Source: an uncultured Oxalobacteraceae bacterium (GTDB taxonomy: Bacteria > Pseudomonadota > Gammaproteobacteria > Burkholderiales > Burkholderiaceae). Taken from it: a stretch of 15,171 nt of DNA. Location of the stretch: contig CAMLDH010000066.1 in NCBI GenBank assembly GCA_946478765.1, forward strand, positions 1 through 15,171. Reading direction: 5' to 3'. Position 1 is the first letter of the stretch. Each line of letters opens with the position of its first letter. The notes below the pieces were generated by a model. The model saw nothing but the letters and a program-made list of their open reading frames with translations, had not been told where the DNA came from and made no database searches. Position numbers and translations under genes: made by a program. This document shows positions 1-8,097 of the stretch, piece after piece.

Positions 1-340
1 CGATTATCCCGTTCCAGCAGAAAGACCGGAGTAATGCCGATATCGCCAAGCTGTTATGCCAGCACACCAGATCGCTTTCATCGGTCCAGGTCTTCTCTTG
101 AATCGTGTCATCAAAAATCAGCGCGCCATCTTCGGTCTCTATTTTGCGAACCGTCTTGCGAACCGTCCCTTTGACCTCTTTCCACAAATCCTTTGACGTG
201 TATTCACGCTCCGATAAAAAGCGCGTCACCTTGTCATGACTGATTTCTCCATCCAGCATCGCTGATAGCCCCGTCGCCGTCGCATACCCACTGTTGCAGA
301 GCAAATAATCCGTGTATAAATCAAGGTCTTCTTTTTTCAT
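1..340 (-). pseudogene. DDE transposase, N-terminal part, broken, runs off the window
   Basis: Reading on the minus strand from the ATG at 340 gives a protein starting MKKEDLDLYTDYLL and reaching FDDTIQEK and then DLVCWH. This pattern is typical of DDE transposases of the IS4/IS701 superfamily, with the Asp pair in FDDT as the likely first catalytic position. After CWH (about 57-66) the frame is lost. A different frame then resumes with GDIGITPVFLLE, which resembles the GDISIPVAFE segment that normally follows some 20 codons later. The gene therefore seems to carry a short internal deletion plus a frameshift, and the rest lies outside the window. A 12-bp tandem duplication (143-166) also adds four residues. 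I infer a dead element. The exact IS family is not certain. Confidence 0.7.
143..166. repeat. 12-bp tandem duplication inside the transposase fragment
   Basis: The unit TTTGCGAACCGT (143-154) is followed directly by CTTGCGAACCGT (155-166), differing at one base. On the minus strand this repeats the residues TVRK without shifting the frame. It looks like a replication-slippage product in a gene no longer under selection. Confidence 0.8.
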
Positions 341-360
341 CGTGAAAAAATACCAGATTT

Positions 361-1196
361 CCGCGAGCGCTGCGTAACATCAGTGATGGTAAGGGATTGA
401 TGGAACGTGTCCTCAATGCCGAGCGGTTCAATGCCTGCTTCGCCCGGGCTACCCAAAAGCAATACACAAGAGAATTGTTGTTTTTCTCAATGTTTGAATT
501 GATGAGTTTGGTTGTGCCCAAGGCATTCCCATCGGTCAATGCCGCCTACCTGGCGCAACAAGCCAACATCGGGGGTATCGATTACCTCGGTCTATAACAA
601 ACTCAATGGTCTTGAAACCGAGGTGCCGGCGACGTTGGTGCAGGAGACGGCCGTAGAGTTTCGCCATCTGATCATGCAATTGAATGCGCTGTGCCAAGCC
701 CTGTTGCCGGGCTACCGGGTCAAAATGTTGGATGGCAATTGCCTGTGACGTACGACCCCGGCTTGGAAATGGCCATTGAGGTGCTGCCTTGCGAAGACGG
801 CCACGCGCAAGAGCGCTCGCTTCTCGATCGCGTCCAAGACAGGTACAAGCTGGGGACGTCTTTGTCATGGGTCGCAATTTCTGCGTGCGCAGTTACCTGT
901 TCAAGATCGCTGGCAAAGGCGGTTATTTTATCTGCCGGCATCACAAACAGATGCCATACCGAGCGCTGAGTGCACTGGAAAAGATAGGGATGACAGAAAC
1001 GGGCATGGTGTATGAGCAATGGATTGAAGTGAGCGACGATGAGGGCAGCACAGCGAAGTGGCGCCGTATCACGGTCCGTCTCAACCAAGCCAGCCGCGAC
1101 GGCGACAAGGAGCTCGTCATCCTGACCAAGCTGCCGAAATCAGTGGCCAACGCCATCCGAATAAGCGATCTGTACCGCAAAAGATGGAGGATCGGC
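361..1196 (+). pseudogene. IS4-family transposase, multiply frameshifted and truncated
   Basis: Pieces of one IS4-type DDE transposase can be read in three frames. Frame one runs from about 361 through LMERVLNAERF and ELLFFSMFELM to about 575. A run of five G at 571-575, where four would keep the frame, then shifts reading to SITSVYNKLNG and on to the first catalytic Asp in MLDGN (about 726-740). About 30 codons are then missing and reading resumes at TYDPGLEMAIEVLPCEDGHA. A one-base loss near 840 shifts to VQAGDVFVMGRNFC, where the family normally has ADRNF, so the second catalytic Asp appears replaced by Gly. The C-terminal LYRKRWRI stops exactly where the catalytic Glu should follow, because a group II intron begins there. 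The usual N-terminal 20 or so residues also seem to be missing. The gene is clearly dead. Confidence 0.8.
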
Positions 1197-2168
1197 GTGT
1201 CCAGCTAAGGACACATTATCCAGTCGGTGGAAGTCTGACCGGAGCAAAAGGCTCGCGCCCCGTAGCTTGGGAGGCGTCGTGGCGCGAAAGCAAGACGACG
1301 GAGCCCTCCGACAGTATGCTCAGAAAGGAGTATATGCAACACATCAGATTGCAACGTACAGTGAACGCAGACGTAGCCTCGTCCCACGCAAACCCGGTGG
1401 CTGAGATGGTCGATAACGCGCGAAAGCAGCAAGGGATGTCCGAAACGAGTCCGATACGGCAGCCCTCACCGGCGGGGTATCAGCGGCGACATGATGTGAT
1501 GGATAGTGTGGAAACTGGAGAAGCCCTCGGCGCTTGGCGGAGAAACCCCGTCGAGGAGATGGCCGCTATAACCGTGAGTGGGAAATGCGGGCATAGGCGC
1601 TAGGGTGGCGGATCGGGTCGTACTACTGACGATGGGTGTGCAGCAAAACGCACCCGGAGGAAAGGACCCGGATCGGCAAGTAATCCGTTCGACAAGGCAA
1701 GGCAGGGGCGAGATGACAAAGGCGCCCGGCAACCTGTAGGAGCTGAGAAGGTGGATATATCGAAAGGCGAAGTCTGACAAGACGCATCGCTTTTGGGGGC
1801 TGTTCGTGCACATCACGAAGAGAGAAACCCTCGAAGAAGCGTATCCCGTGGCCAAGAGGAACGGCGGCGCACCCGGCCTTGATGGACTGAGTTTCGAGGA
1901 CATCGAGGCATCGGGACGAAAAGCGTTCCTTGAGGAAGTGCGGCAAACGCTGATGACAGGCAAATACGAACCCAAGCCGAACCGCAAGGTGGAAACTCCG
2001 AAGAGCAACGGCAAAATCCGCACGCTTCAAATCCCCTGCATCCGCGAGCGCGTGGTGCAAGGTGCACTGAAGCTGATCCTCGAAGCGGTATACGAGGCCG
2101 ACTTCTGCCCGAACTCCTATGGATTCCGCCCCAAGCGGTCACCGCACCGTGCGCTGGCGGAAGTCAGG
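1197..2168 (+). ncRNA. Group II intron, 5' portion only (domains I to IV)
   Basis: From 1197 the sequence opens with a small perfect hairpin, GTGTCC (1197-1202) paired with GGACAC (1209-1214). It is then a structured, non-coding GC-rich stretch of about 500 bases up to the start of a group II intron reverse transcriptase ORF at 1713. The arrangement of a GUG-type 5' end, a long ribozyme domain I and an ORF in domain IV is that of a bacterial group II intron. The intron sits inside the IS4-type transposase gene. Its 3' half, with the rest of the reverse transcriptase and domains V and VI, is absent because an IS21 end begins at 2169. It therefore cannot splice or move. The exact 5' boundary is inferred from the hairpin and from the end of transposase similarity, and was not tested by folding. 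Confidence 0.7.
1713..2168 (+). pseudogene. Group II intron reverse transcriptase/maturase (LtrA type), truncated, amber codon 9
   Basis: The original start is the ATG at 1713 (MTKAPGNL), a common opening for proteobacterial intron-encoded proteins. Codon 9 is TAG (1737-1739), where relatives have CAG for Gln. Reading on in the same frame gives ELRRWIYRKAKSDKTHRFWG and then the RT0 block (AKRNGGAPGLDGLSFEDIE). RT1 and RT2 follow, with IPCIRERVVQGALKLILE and SYGFRPKRSPHRALAEV. The protein then stops being recognisable at the IS21 boundary. The YADD catalytic block, the maturase X domain and any endonuclease domain are missing. Known members of this family are about 400-600 residues; only about 150 codons remain here. 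A downstream GTG at 1806 could start an internal fragment, but nothing suggests it is useful. Confidence 0.85.
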
Positions 2169-2221
2169 TGTCAGCAGCGGATGTAAAGTGATACACAGCA
2201 GCGATTGAAAATTGATACACC
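2169..2221. repeat. IS21 left end with two motif copies
   Basis: Copy one runs 2169-2195 and copy two 2197-2221. Both share the core CAGCG...TGATACA and match the right-end copies in reverse complement. The second copy differs from its right-end partner at about three positions. Confidence 0.75.
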
Positions 2222-2230
2222 GATTTGAGC

Positions 2231-2245
2231 TCGACTTTATCCATT
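2231..2245. repeat. Left terminal inverted repeat of the nested IS
   Basis: TCGACTTTATCCATT is perfectly complementary to 3204-3218. The likely target duplication CGATTTGAG lies just outside at 2221-2229. Confidence 0.8.
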
Positions 2246-2319
2246 TACAGAGATGTTTATTAAACGCAAACCCGGTCAACGCAGTCTATGGCTTACCACT
2301 CCAGCACGAGAGGTGAATC

Positions 2320-3204
2320 ATGTCGACCTTGCCAACCGGGTTTGCTCATTTGATTCTGGCATTCGCCCCCTTGTTTTCCAAGCGGATTTTCCAGTCCGTG
2401 CAGGCATTGCTCATTGGCGCGATTCTTGCCACCGGCAAACGCACGGTGACGGCCATCTTGCGCGTAATGGGATTGGATCAGCAGACGCATTTCAAACCTA
2501 TCATCGGGTCTTGAATCGCGCCGTGTGGTCGAGCCTGGCGGCCAGCCGGATCTTGCTGTCGCTCCTGGTGCGCGCCTTCGCGCTCGAGGGGCCGTTGATC
2601 CTTGGTTTGGACGACACCATCGAACGCCGCTGGGGAGCGAAGATTGCCGCCCGCGGCATCTACCGCGATCCCGTGCGCTCCAGTCAAAGCCACTTCGTCA
2701 AAGCCAGCGGTTTGCGCTGGCTGTGCATGATGCTGCTGGTGCCGATACCCTGGGCGGCCCGGGTCTGGGCGCTGCCTTTTTTGACCGCATTGTGCCCGTC
2801 CGAGCGCTATCACGACCGCCTGGGCAAGCAGCACAAGACGCTCACCGATTGGGCGCGTCAACTGGTCAAACAGGTCAGCCGCTGGCCGCCCGGGCGGCAG
2901 TTGGTCATCGTGGCCGACAGCACTTTTCGGCATTGCATTTTCTCGGCGCGGCAGAACGTCATGCCGCCGTCATCACCCGCTTGCGCCTAGATGCCGCCCT
3001 GTACGCGCCGGCGCCGCTACGCCGCCCCGGGTAGCGCGGCAGAGCGCCGGTGAAGGGCCAGCGGCTGCCTGCATTGCGCGACGTGCTCGCCGATGGTTAT
3101 GGCGTCACGAATATTTTTCAGCCTCGCTAAACGAGACCGATATGATAAAAATCCCTCGCCCTTTGGTGGATCGCTTTATAGATTCGCTTTGTTATGCGAC
3201 TTGA
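2320..3204 (+). pseudogene. DDE transposase of the nested IS, three lesions and an internal deletion
   Basis: The gene begins at ATG 2320 (MSTLPTGFAHLILAFAPLFS) and can be followed to the TGA at 3202-3204, but not in one frame. One base is lost near 2490, so HFKPIIGS-stop should read on as FQTYHRVLNRAVW. The next segment has the likely first catalytic Asp in LGLDDTIERRWG, then LLVPIPWAARVWALPFLT and IVADST. An extra base near 2925 shifts it again to ALHFLGAAERHAAVITRLRL. A TAG at 3032-3034 interrupts PG/RGRAPVKGQRLPALRDVL. About 130 codons are then missing before the C-terminal tail NETDMIKIPRPLVDRFIDSL. The family is a DDE transposase related to IS4/IS701 types. It is certainly non-functional. 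Confidence 0.85.
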
Positions 3205-3218
3205 ATGGATAAAGTCGA
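3204..3218. repeat. Right terminal inverted repeat of the nested IS
   Basis: AATGGATAAAGTCGA is the exact reverse complement of 2231-2245. The stop codon of the transposase remnant (3202-3204) touches it. The second copy of CGATTTGAG is at 3216-3224. Confidence 0.8.
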
Positions 3219-3243
3219 TTTGAGAAGATGCCTGCTTTTTTGA

Positions 3244-4002
<759 letters not shown>

Positions 4003-4037
4003 GAGATCCTTGTACGTGCCTATGAAAATGATGGGGG

Positions 4038-4098
4038 TGTATCAGTTTTAAATCGCTGTTTATCGAAAAACTGTATCAGTTTTAAATCGCTGTTGACA
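4038..4098. repeat. IS21 right end with a perfect 23-bp direct repeat
   Basis: The 23 bases at 4038-4060, beginning TGTATCAGTTTT, recur exactly at 4072-4094, separated by 11 bases. The outer copy continues into TTGACA ending at 4098, the element border. Both are inverted relative to the left-end copies at 2169-2221. Confidence 0.85.
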
Positions 4099-4244
4099 AC
4101 CTCGCCACCGCTTACCTCTGCCACCGACACCGCAATCGTTTCCTTGTGCACGCCCAGCCAGACATATTTGCTAAACTCTTCATGGCCTACCCCCTCAATT
4201 TTGGCTCTGCGCCTGGTTGAATAAACCACAAGCGTAATCCACAT
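4099..4244 (-). pseudogene. IS110-family transposase, N-terminal scrap
   Basis: On the minus strand the frame entering from 4244 reads EGVGHEEFSKYVWLGVHKET and then IAVSVAEVSGGEVV before running into the IS21 right end. The pattern YVGLDVHKETI is the hallmark N-terminus of IS110-type DEDD transposases. Here GLD has become WLG, so the first catalytic Asp is replaced by Gly (GGC for GAC). Only about 35 recognisable residues remain. The open frame from 4244 starts upstream of the similarity, and the true start codon is not clear. The rest of the gene is not found on the far side of the IS21 element. Confidence 0.65.
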
Positions 4245-4317
4245 CGCTTGAGGTGCGGTAGGTCAATACATTATGTCTAGTCGCAACGCGTGGTTCCTTG
4301 ATAAAATATATATCCTT

Positions 4318-4393
<76 letters not shown>

Positions 4394-4398
4394 TTTTT

Positions 4399-4436
4399 AT
4401 GCCGGCTAGCAGCGATCCTGTTAGCTGGCATTTTTA
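4399..4436 (+). terminator. Rho-independent terminator of the tRNA gene
   Basis: ATGCCGGCTAGCAG (4399-4412) pairs with CTGTTAGCTGGCAT (4418-4431) over 14 base pairs, two of them G-U, around a five-base loop, followed by a T tract. It starts six bases after the tRNA CCA end. Confidence 0.85.
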
Positions 4437-4469
4437 TTTGGAATCCGCAAAATTGCAGATGACGGTAGC

Positions 4470-5024
4470 TAAGTCCCCCAAATTTTACTGTCAAATCTTT
4501 ATGTGCAACGAAGAGGATGTTGATGTAATGAAAGAATCAAAGTTAAGCACCGAAGAGAGCAGGACGCTGCGGGAGATGGGCATTTATCATCCTCATGCGA
4601 GTACGCGAAGGCGCGCCCAGGGAATGTTGCGATTGGGATAGGGGTTGCATGCTGCAGCAGGGGGCCGACGAGTTTGGCGTGCATCTCAACAGCGTGGAGA
4701 GTGGGTGGCAACGTTGGCGGCGCGATGGCTTGGCGGGATTGTATGAAGGCTGGCATAGCGGGCGGCCGCTCACCTTGTCGCGCCGGTGGCGCGAGCAGCA
4801 GGATCGGCCCCAGAGCAGCGGCAACAGCCTCAAGTGCTACTTCAAGCGGATGGGGTGGCATTACAAACGCTATCGCTTCAGCTTGAAGGACAAGCATGAT
4901 GACGACGCATTCGAGCATGCGCGGGGCGGTCATCGCGTTACTGCACAAGGACGAATTGATCAACGAAGTCCATTCCATCATGGAAAATTGTGGAAAAGAA
5001 TTCACAATAAATTTTGGGCGACTA
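4470..5024 (+). mobile_element. Degenerate 555-bp IS630-type element
   Basis: Imperfect terminal inverted repeats bound it. The 23 bases at 4472-4494 match the reverse complement of 5001-5023 at 19 positions, both opening AGTC. TA dinucleotides sit at the borders (4470-4471 and 5023-5024), fitting the TA target of IS630 elements. The transposase inside has lost its catalytic core. An intact IS630 element is usually about 1-1.2 kb, so roughly half is missing while the ends are kept. This is the architecture of a short non-autonomous derivative. Confidence 0.65.
4528..4990 (+). pseudogene. IS630-family transposase, frameshifted and internally deleted
   Basis: The start is the ATG at 4528 (MKESKLSTEESRTLREMG), leading through STRRRAQGMLRLG to a premature stop at 4641. 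Shifting frame gives ADEFGVHLNSVESGWQRWRR and DGLAGLYEGWHSGRPLTLS, the DNA-binding region of IS630 transposases. A deletion then leads into SGNSLKCYFKRMGWHYKRYR. Another shift near 4925 gives GAVIALLHKDELINE. The DDE catalytic residues that should follow are absent. The product cannot be active. Confidence 0.75.
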
Positions 5025-5171
5025 CTTAAGTCAGGAGTATTGTTGCGATGTTGTAATGCCGATTTACATTATTAGCTACCCAAAAGTCGTAACTGCTTGA
5101 GATGGAGGTTAATTGCAAAAAGAATAATTATGTATTGTTATTGTTGATAGAAGTCAATTCGGAATTTTTAT

Positions 5172-5201
5172 TTGACGCTAAGCTGGATCGCCTTGTTAAA
5201 T
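5172..5201 (+). promoter_or_regulatory. Candidate sigma-70 promoter for phaAB
   Basis: TTGACG (5172-5177) and TTAAAT (5196-5201) are separated by 18 bases, about 90 bases before the phaA start. This is the best match in the AT-rich gap between the IS630 remnant and phaA. It is a pattern match only. Confidence 0.4.
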
Positions 5202-5288
5202 CTTCAGTTGGTGCGGGCAGAAAAGTGACGCAAGAGACCGAATGGAATTTGATTTGTTGTTTTGCAGTCTTTTTAATGGAGAGTCGAA

Positions 5289-6464
5289 ATGAATGAGGTC
5301 GTAATTGTTGCTGCTGGACGCACTGCGGTCGGGAAATTTGGCGGATCTTTAGCCAAGACTGCAGCTGCGGATTTAGGCGCCCATGTAATCAAAGGACTGC
5401 TGACCAAGACTGGTATCAAACCGGAAATGATCAATGAAGTTATTTTAGGACAAGTGTTAACAGCCGGTTGCGGCCAAAATCCAGCACGGCAAGCGGTCAT
5501 TCGTGCTGGCTTACCCGATATGGTTCCGGCGTTTACAGTCGGTAAAGTATGTGGCAGCGGCTTGAAGGCCACTCATCTGGCGGCCCAGGCAATCCGATGC
5601 GGTGATGCAAATATCATCATCGCAGGCGGTCAGGAAAACATGAGCGCGTCGCCGCATGTATTGAATAATTCGCGGGATGGTTTCCGCATGGGTGACGCCA
5701 AGTTGGTTGACACGATGATTGTCGACGGCCTGTGGGACGTCTATAACCAATACCATATGGGTGTCACTGCCGAGAACGTAGCCAAGAAGTTTGGCATATC
5801 GCGCCAAGAGCAGGATGAATTTGCGCTCGCGTCCCAAAATAAGGCGGAAGCCGCACAAAAAGCGGGCAAATTCAAGGACGAAATTCTGGCACTCGAGATT
5901 GCGCAGAAGAAGGGTTCCATTGTCTTTGATACGGATGAATACATCAAACAAGGCGCCACCCTGGAATCTCTCGCAAGTTTGCGTCCGGCATTTGCCAAAG
6001 ACGGTACGGTAACTGCGGGCAATGCATCCGGCATCAATGATGGCGCCGCTGCGGTGGTGATGATGTCTGCCAAAATGGCGAGCGAACTCGGCTTGACGCC
6101 GTTGGCGAAAATCAAGGCGTATTCTTCTGCAGGTATCGACCCGACTATTATGGGTATGGGTCCGGTTCCCGCAGCGCAACTGTGTTTGAAAAAAGCGGGT
6201 TGGACGCATCAGGATCTCGACCTGATGGAAATCAATGAGGCATTCGCGGCGCAAGCCATTGCGGTTAATAAAGAGATGGGCTGGGACACCAGCAAGATCA
6301 ACGTCAATGGCGGCGCCATTGCACTGGGTCATCCGATTGGTGCGTCGGGCTGCCGTATTCTCGTGAGCTTGCTGCATGAGATGGTCAGGCGTGATGCCAA
6401 GCGTGGATTGGCAAGCTTGTGTATTGGCGGCGGCATGGGGGTTGCGTTGGCAGTAGAGCGTTAA
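5289..6464 (+). CDS. phaA: Acetyl-CoA acetyltransferase (beta-ketothiolase)
   Basis: The enzyme condenses two acetyl-CoA to acetoacetyl-CoA, the first step of polyhydroxybutyrate synthesis, in the cytoplasm. It has 391 residues, the usual length of biosynthetic thiolases. The nucleophilic Cys88 lies in [10 protein letters not shown]. His348 is in [10 protein letters not shown] and Cys378 in LCIGGGMG, matching in position the catalytic residues known from the Zoogloea enzyme (Cys89, His348, Cys378). The start ATG at 5289 has a good ribosome site, GGAG, at 5278-5281. phaB follows after 57 bases, so the two are almost certainly co-transcribed. No phaC synthase gene precedes it, where many Burkholderiales have one. 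Thiolases for fatty acid breakdown look similar, but the phaB partner makes the biosynthetic role most likely. Confidence 0.95.
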   Translation: MNEVVIVAAGRTAVGKFGGSLAKTAAADLGAHVIKGLLTKTGIKPEMINEVILGQVLTAGCGQNPARQAVIRAGLPDMVPAFTVGKVCGSGLKATHLAAQAIRCGDANIIIAGGQENMSASPHVLNNSRDGFRMGDAKLVDTMIVDGLWDVYNQYHMGVTAENVAKKFGISRQEQDEFALASQNKAEAAQKAGKFKDEILALEIAQKKGSIVFDTDEYIKQGATLESLASLRPAFAKDGTVTAGNASGINDGAAAVVMMSAKMASELGLTPLAKIKAYSSAGIDPTIMGMGPVPAAQLCLKKAGWTHQDLDLMEINEAFAAQAIAVNKEMGWDTSKINVNGGAIALGHPIGASGCRILVSLLHEMVRRDAKRGLASLCIGGGMGVALAVER

Positions 6465-6521
6465 TCGCGCTATTAATGGCCGATTTAAATCGGTAAGTGT
6501 AATTATTTTAAAAGGAATAGC

Positions 6522-7262
6522 ATGGCACGAGTTGCATTAGTCACGGGCGGTATGGGGGGGTTGGGTGAAGCGGTGTGCATCAAGCTCGCAGCATTGGGTT
6601 ATCAAGTGGTAACCACATATTCACCCGGCAATACCAAGGCCAAGGATTGGTTGGCGTCGATGAAGGAATTGGGTTTTGACTTCCGCGCGTTTCCCTGTGA
6701 TGTAGCGGATTACAATTCGGCGCAGGAATGCATTGCGCAGATTCAAAAGGAAGTCGGTCCGGTGGATGTTCTCGTCAATAACGCGGGTATTACGCGCGAC
6801 ATGACGTTCAAGAAAATGGACAAAACCAATTGGGATGCGGTTATGAAAACCAATCTGGACTCCGTGTTCAACATGACCAAACCGGTATGCGATGGAATGA
6901 CCGATCGCGGCTGGGGGCGCGTGATCAATATCTCGTCGGTTAACGGCCAGAAAGGCGCGTTCGGTCAGACCAATTATTCGGCAGCCAAAGCCGGCATGCA
7001 TGGCTTTACCAAGGCGTTAGCACTGGAAGTGGCGCGCAAGGGCGTGACGGTCAATACGATTTCGCCTGGCTATATTGGCACCAAGATGGTGATGGCGATT
7101 CCACAAGAAGTCCTGGATAGCAAAATCATTCCGCAAATTCCAATGGCGCGCTTGGGCAAGCCTGAAGAAGTCGCCGGCCTGGTTGCGTATCTTGCGTCTG
7201 ATGAGGCCGCGTTCCTGACGGGGGCGAATATCGCTATCAATGGCGGGCAACATATGTCGTAA
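6522..7262 (+). CDS. phaB: Acetoacetyl-CoA reductase (NADPH)
   Basis: This reduces acetoacetyl-CoA to (R)-3-hydroxybutyryl-CoA, the monomer used by PHB synthase. It is a 246-residue short-chain dehydrogenase. The cofactor loop is TGGMGGLGEA (residues 8-17) and NNAG is at 86-89. The catalytic triad is Ser139, Tyr152 and Lys156, in the segments NISSVNGQKG and NYSAAKAG. The GQKGAFGQTNYS segment and the GFDFRAF and SPGYIGTKMV segments are very close to the Cupriavidus PhaB pattern, which separates it from FabG-type relatives. The start at 6522 is preceded by AAAAGGAATA, a good ribosome site. A strong terminator 34 bases after the stop ends the phaAB unit. Confidence 0.95.
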   Translation: MARVALVTGGMGGLGEAVCIKLAALGYQVVTTYSPGNTKAKDWLASMKELGFDFRAFPCDVADYNSAQECIAQIQKEVGPVDVLVNNAGITRDMTFKKMDKTNWDAVMKTNLDSVFNMTKPVCDGMTDRGWGRVINISSVNGQKGAFGQTNYSAAKAGMHGFTKALALEVARKGVTVNTISPGYIGTKMVMAIPQEVLDSKIIPQIPMARLGKPEEVAGLVAYLASDEAAFLTGANIAINGGQHMS

Positions 7263-7296
7263 CGGCCGCGAGAGATGTCTCTTGCATCGCTTCAGG

Positions 7297-7339
7297 AAAT
7301 GGCGTTGACGCAAAACACTGTCGTCAACGCCATTTTTTT
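7297..7339 (+). terminator. Rho-independent terminator after phaB
   Basis: ATGGCGTTGACG (7299-7310) pairs perfectly with CGTCAACGCCAT (7322-7333) around an 11-base loop. The T run starts at the end of the stem. Confidence 0.95.
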
Positions 7340-7475
7340 CGGCGGTTGTTGCGCGTCATGGTATCTGTAGTACAAAAGAATGTAATTCATTTGGCTCGCG
7401 TCAACACAATCGACTGTCTCTGCGTTATGGAGGAACGTAGAATTGTCTGCGCACAAGCCAAGAGGAAATTGCATT

Positions 7476-7688
7476 ATGAATAAATTGATCGCTGCTCTCG
7501 TCGCAGCCACCTTTGCGTTAGGTTCTGCATTTGCACAAACTTCGGCGACACCGGCCACTCCGGCAGCACCTGCGGGAGCGGTCAACGCTGAGAAAAAATC
7601 AGTCAAAAAAGTCAAGCATGCAAAGAAAGCCAAGAAGACAAGGCATGCAAAGAAATTCAAGAAAGTGCAAAGCGCCATGGCCCAGTAA
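7476..7688 (+). CDS. Small secreted or periplasmic Lys/His-rich basic protein
   Basis: A 70-residue protein. Residues 1-20 form a clear signal peptide (MNKLIAALVAATFALGSAFA), with likely cleavage before Gln21. A Thr/Pro/Ala-rich linker (about 22-36) follows, then a strongly basic tail from about 39, in which HAKK occurs twice (48-51 and 57-60) together with KKVK, KKAKK and KKFKK. No cysteine is present. I chose the ATG at 7476 because GAGGAAA (7462-7468) stands in front of it and the signal peptide starts there; an in-frame TTG at 7443 is less likely. The gene is flanked by terminators on both sides, so it is its own transcription unit. I do not recognise a characterised family. Short Lys/Ala-rich exported proteins of this kind are common in Burkholderiales, and an acid-shock-like or surface-binding role is only a guess. 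Confidence 0.8.
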   Translation: MNKLIAALVAATFALGSAFAQTSATPATPAAPAGAVNAEKKSVKKVKHAKKAKKTRHAKKFKKVQSAMAQ

Positions 7689-7727
7689 GTCAGATGGTGT
7701 TGCGCGGAGTTAAACGCGCAAAGAATG

Positions 7728-7768
7728 AAACCCGGAAGCCGCCGCGAAGCGGGTTCCGGGTTTTCTTT
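7728..7768 (+). terminator. Rho-independent terminator after the basic-protein gene
   Basis: AACCCGGAA (7729-7737) pairs with TTCCGGGTT (7754-7762), with further pairing of GCCGC and GCGGG in the interior, followed by a T-rich tract. Confidence 0.9.
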
Positions 7769-7889
7769 ATTTGACACGGCTGTCTACCTGCCTTGGTCAA
7801 CGAAAAAGCCTTCCATCCCAACAAAGACAGTTTCGCCATTGGCGCGTCGGGCTGTTCGTGTTTTTTCAAGAATTGGGATAGGATTGAAA

Positions 7890-7953
7890 TGGAAATACGT
7901 GGACAAAGGTACTCACGAAAAAGCCGGTGGCAAGAGGGCGATACCGAAAATAA
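7890..7953 (+). pseudogene. Decayed 3' end of a second bufferin precursor gene
   Basis: The 64 bases here align with the last 63 bases of the intact precursor gene (8293-8355). Translated, WKYVDKGTHEKAGGKRAIPK matches [20 protein letters not shown] at 16 of 20 positions. The conserved cysteine is replaced by His. One extra A before the stop shifts it out of frame, so the frame reads on to 7991. Upstream of 7890 no signal peptide or other cysteine motif can be recognised. The open frame containing it begins inside the preceding terminator. I infer an ancient tandem duplication of the precursor gene of which only the tail survives. Confidence 0.75.
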
Positions 7954-7996
7954 TCCAATTCTTTGATGATCACCGCAAGAGCAGCGCATAAAAACA

Positions 7997-8025
7997 TGTA
8001 AGGAATTGGCGAGGCTTTACGACTA
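7997..8025 (+). promoter_or_regulatory. Candidate ECF-type promoter of the bufferin operon
   Basis: TGTAAG (7997-8002) and CGACTA (8020-8025) are separated by 17 bases, about 73 bases before the precursor start. Bufferin operons in other bacteria are often under ECF sigma factors whose promoters have a TGTAA-like upstream element and a CG-rich downstream element. This is a resemblance only, and no sigma/anti-sigma pair is encoded in this window. Confidence 0.35.
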
Positions 8026-8097
8026 GAGTTCCGTAGCACAATGAATTACCACTTCACCTGTTTTTACCTCTCACTTTTAAAAAGAAGGAAATCCGCC

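Larger units (their letters stand above)
2231..3218 (+). mobile_element. DDE insertion sequence nested inside the IS21 element
   Basis: A perfect 15-bp inverted repeat bounds the element: TCGACTTTATCCATT at 2231-2245 and its reverse complement at 3204-3218. The 9-bp sequence CGATTTGAG occurs at 2221-2229 and again at 3216-3224, and looks like the target duplication, although its right copy overlaps the inverted repeat by three bases. Removing 2230-3215 rejoins IS21 sequence smoothly from the left-end repeats into the leader of istA. The element holds one broken transposase gene and is shorter than an intact copy would be, because of an internal deletion near 3100. Confidence 0.8.

Noticed and set aside
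1205..2060. Several open frames on both strands in the intron region
   Set aside because: They are chance frames in structured ribozyme sequence or antisense to the reverse transcriptase remnant.
5102..5296. Plus-strand open frame of 64 residues upstream of phaA
   Set aside because: It overlaps the candidate phaA promoter and start region, has an AT-rich composition unlike the genes here, and no recognisable family. It is most likely leader sequence.
5511..6377. Minus-strand open frame of 288 residues opposite phaA
   Set aside because: A shadow of the phaA coding frame; phaA has full catalytic motifs and a good ribosome site.
7725..7991. Plus-strand open frame of 88 residues containing the bufferin-like tail
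   Set aside because: It begins inside a transcription terminator and only its C-terminal part resembles protein. It is described as a relic instead of a gene.
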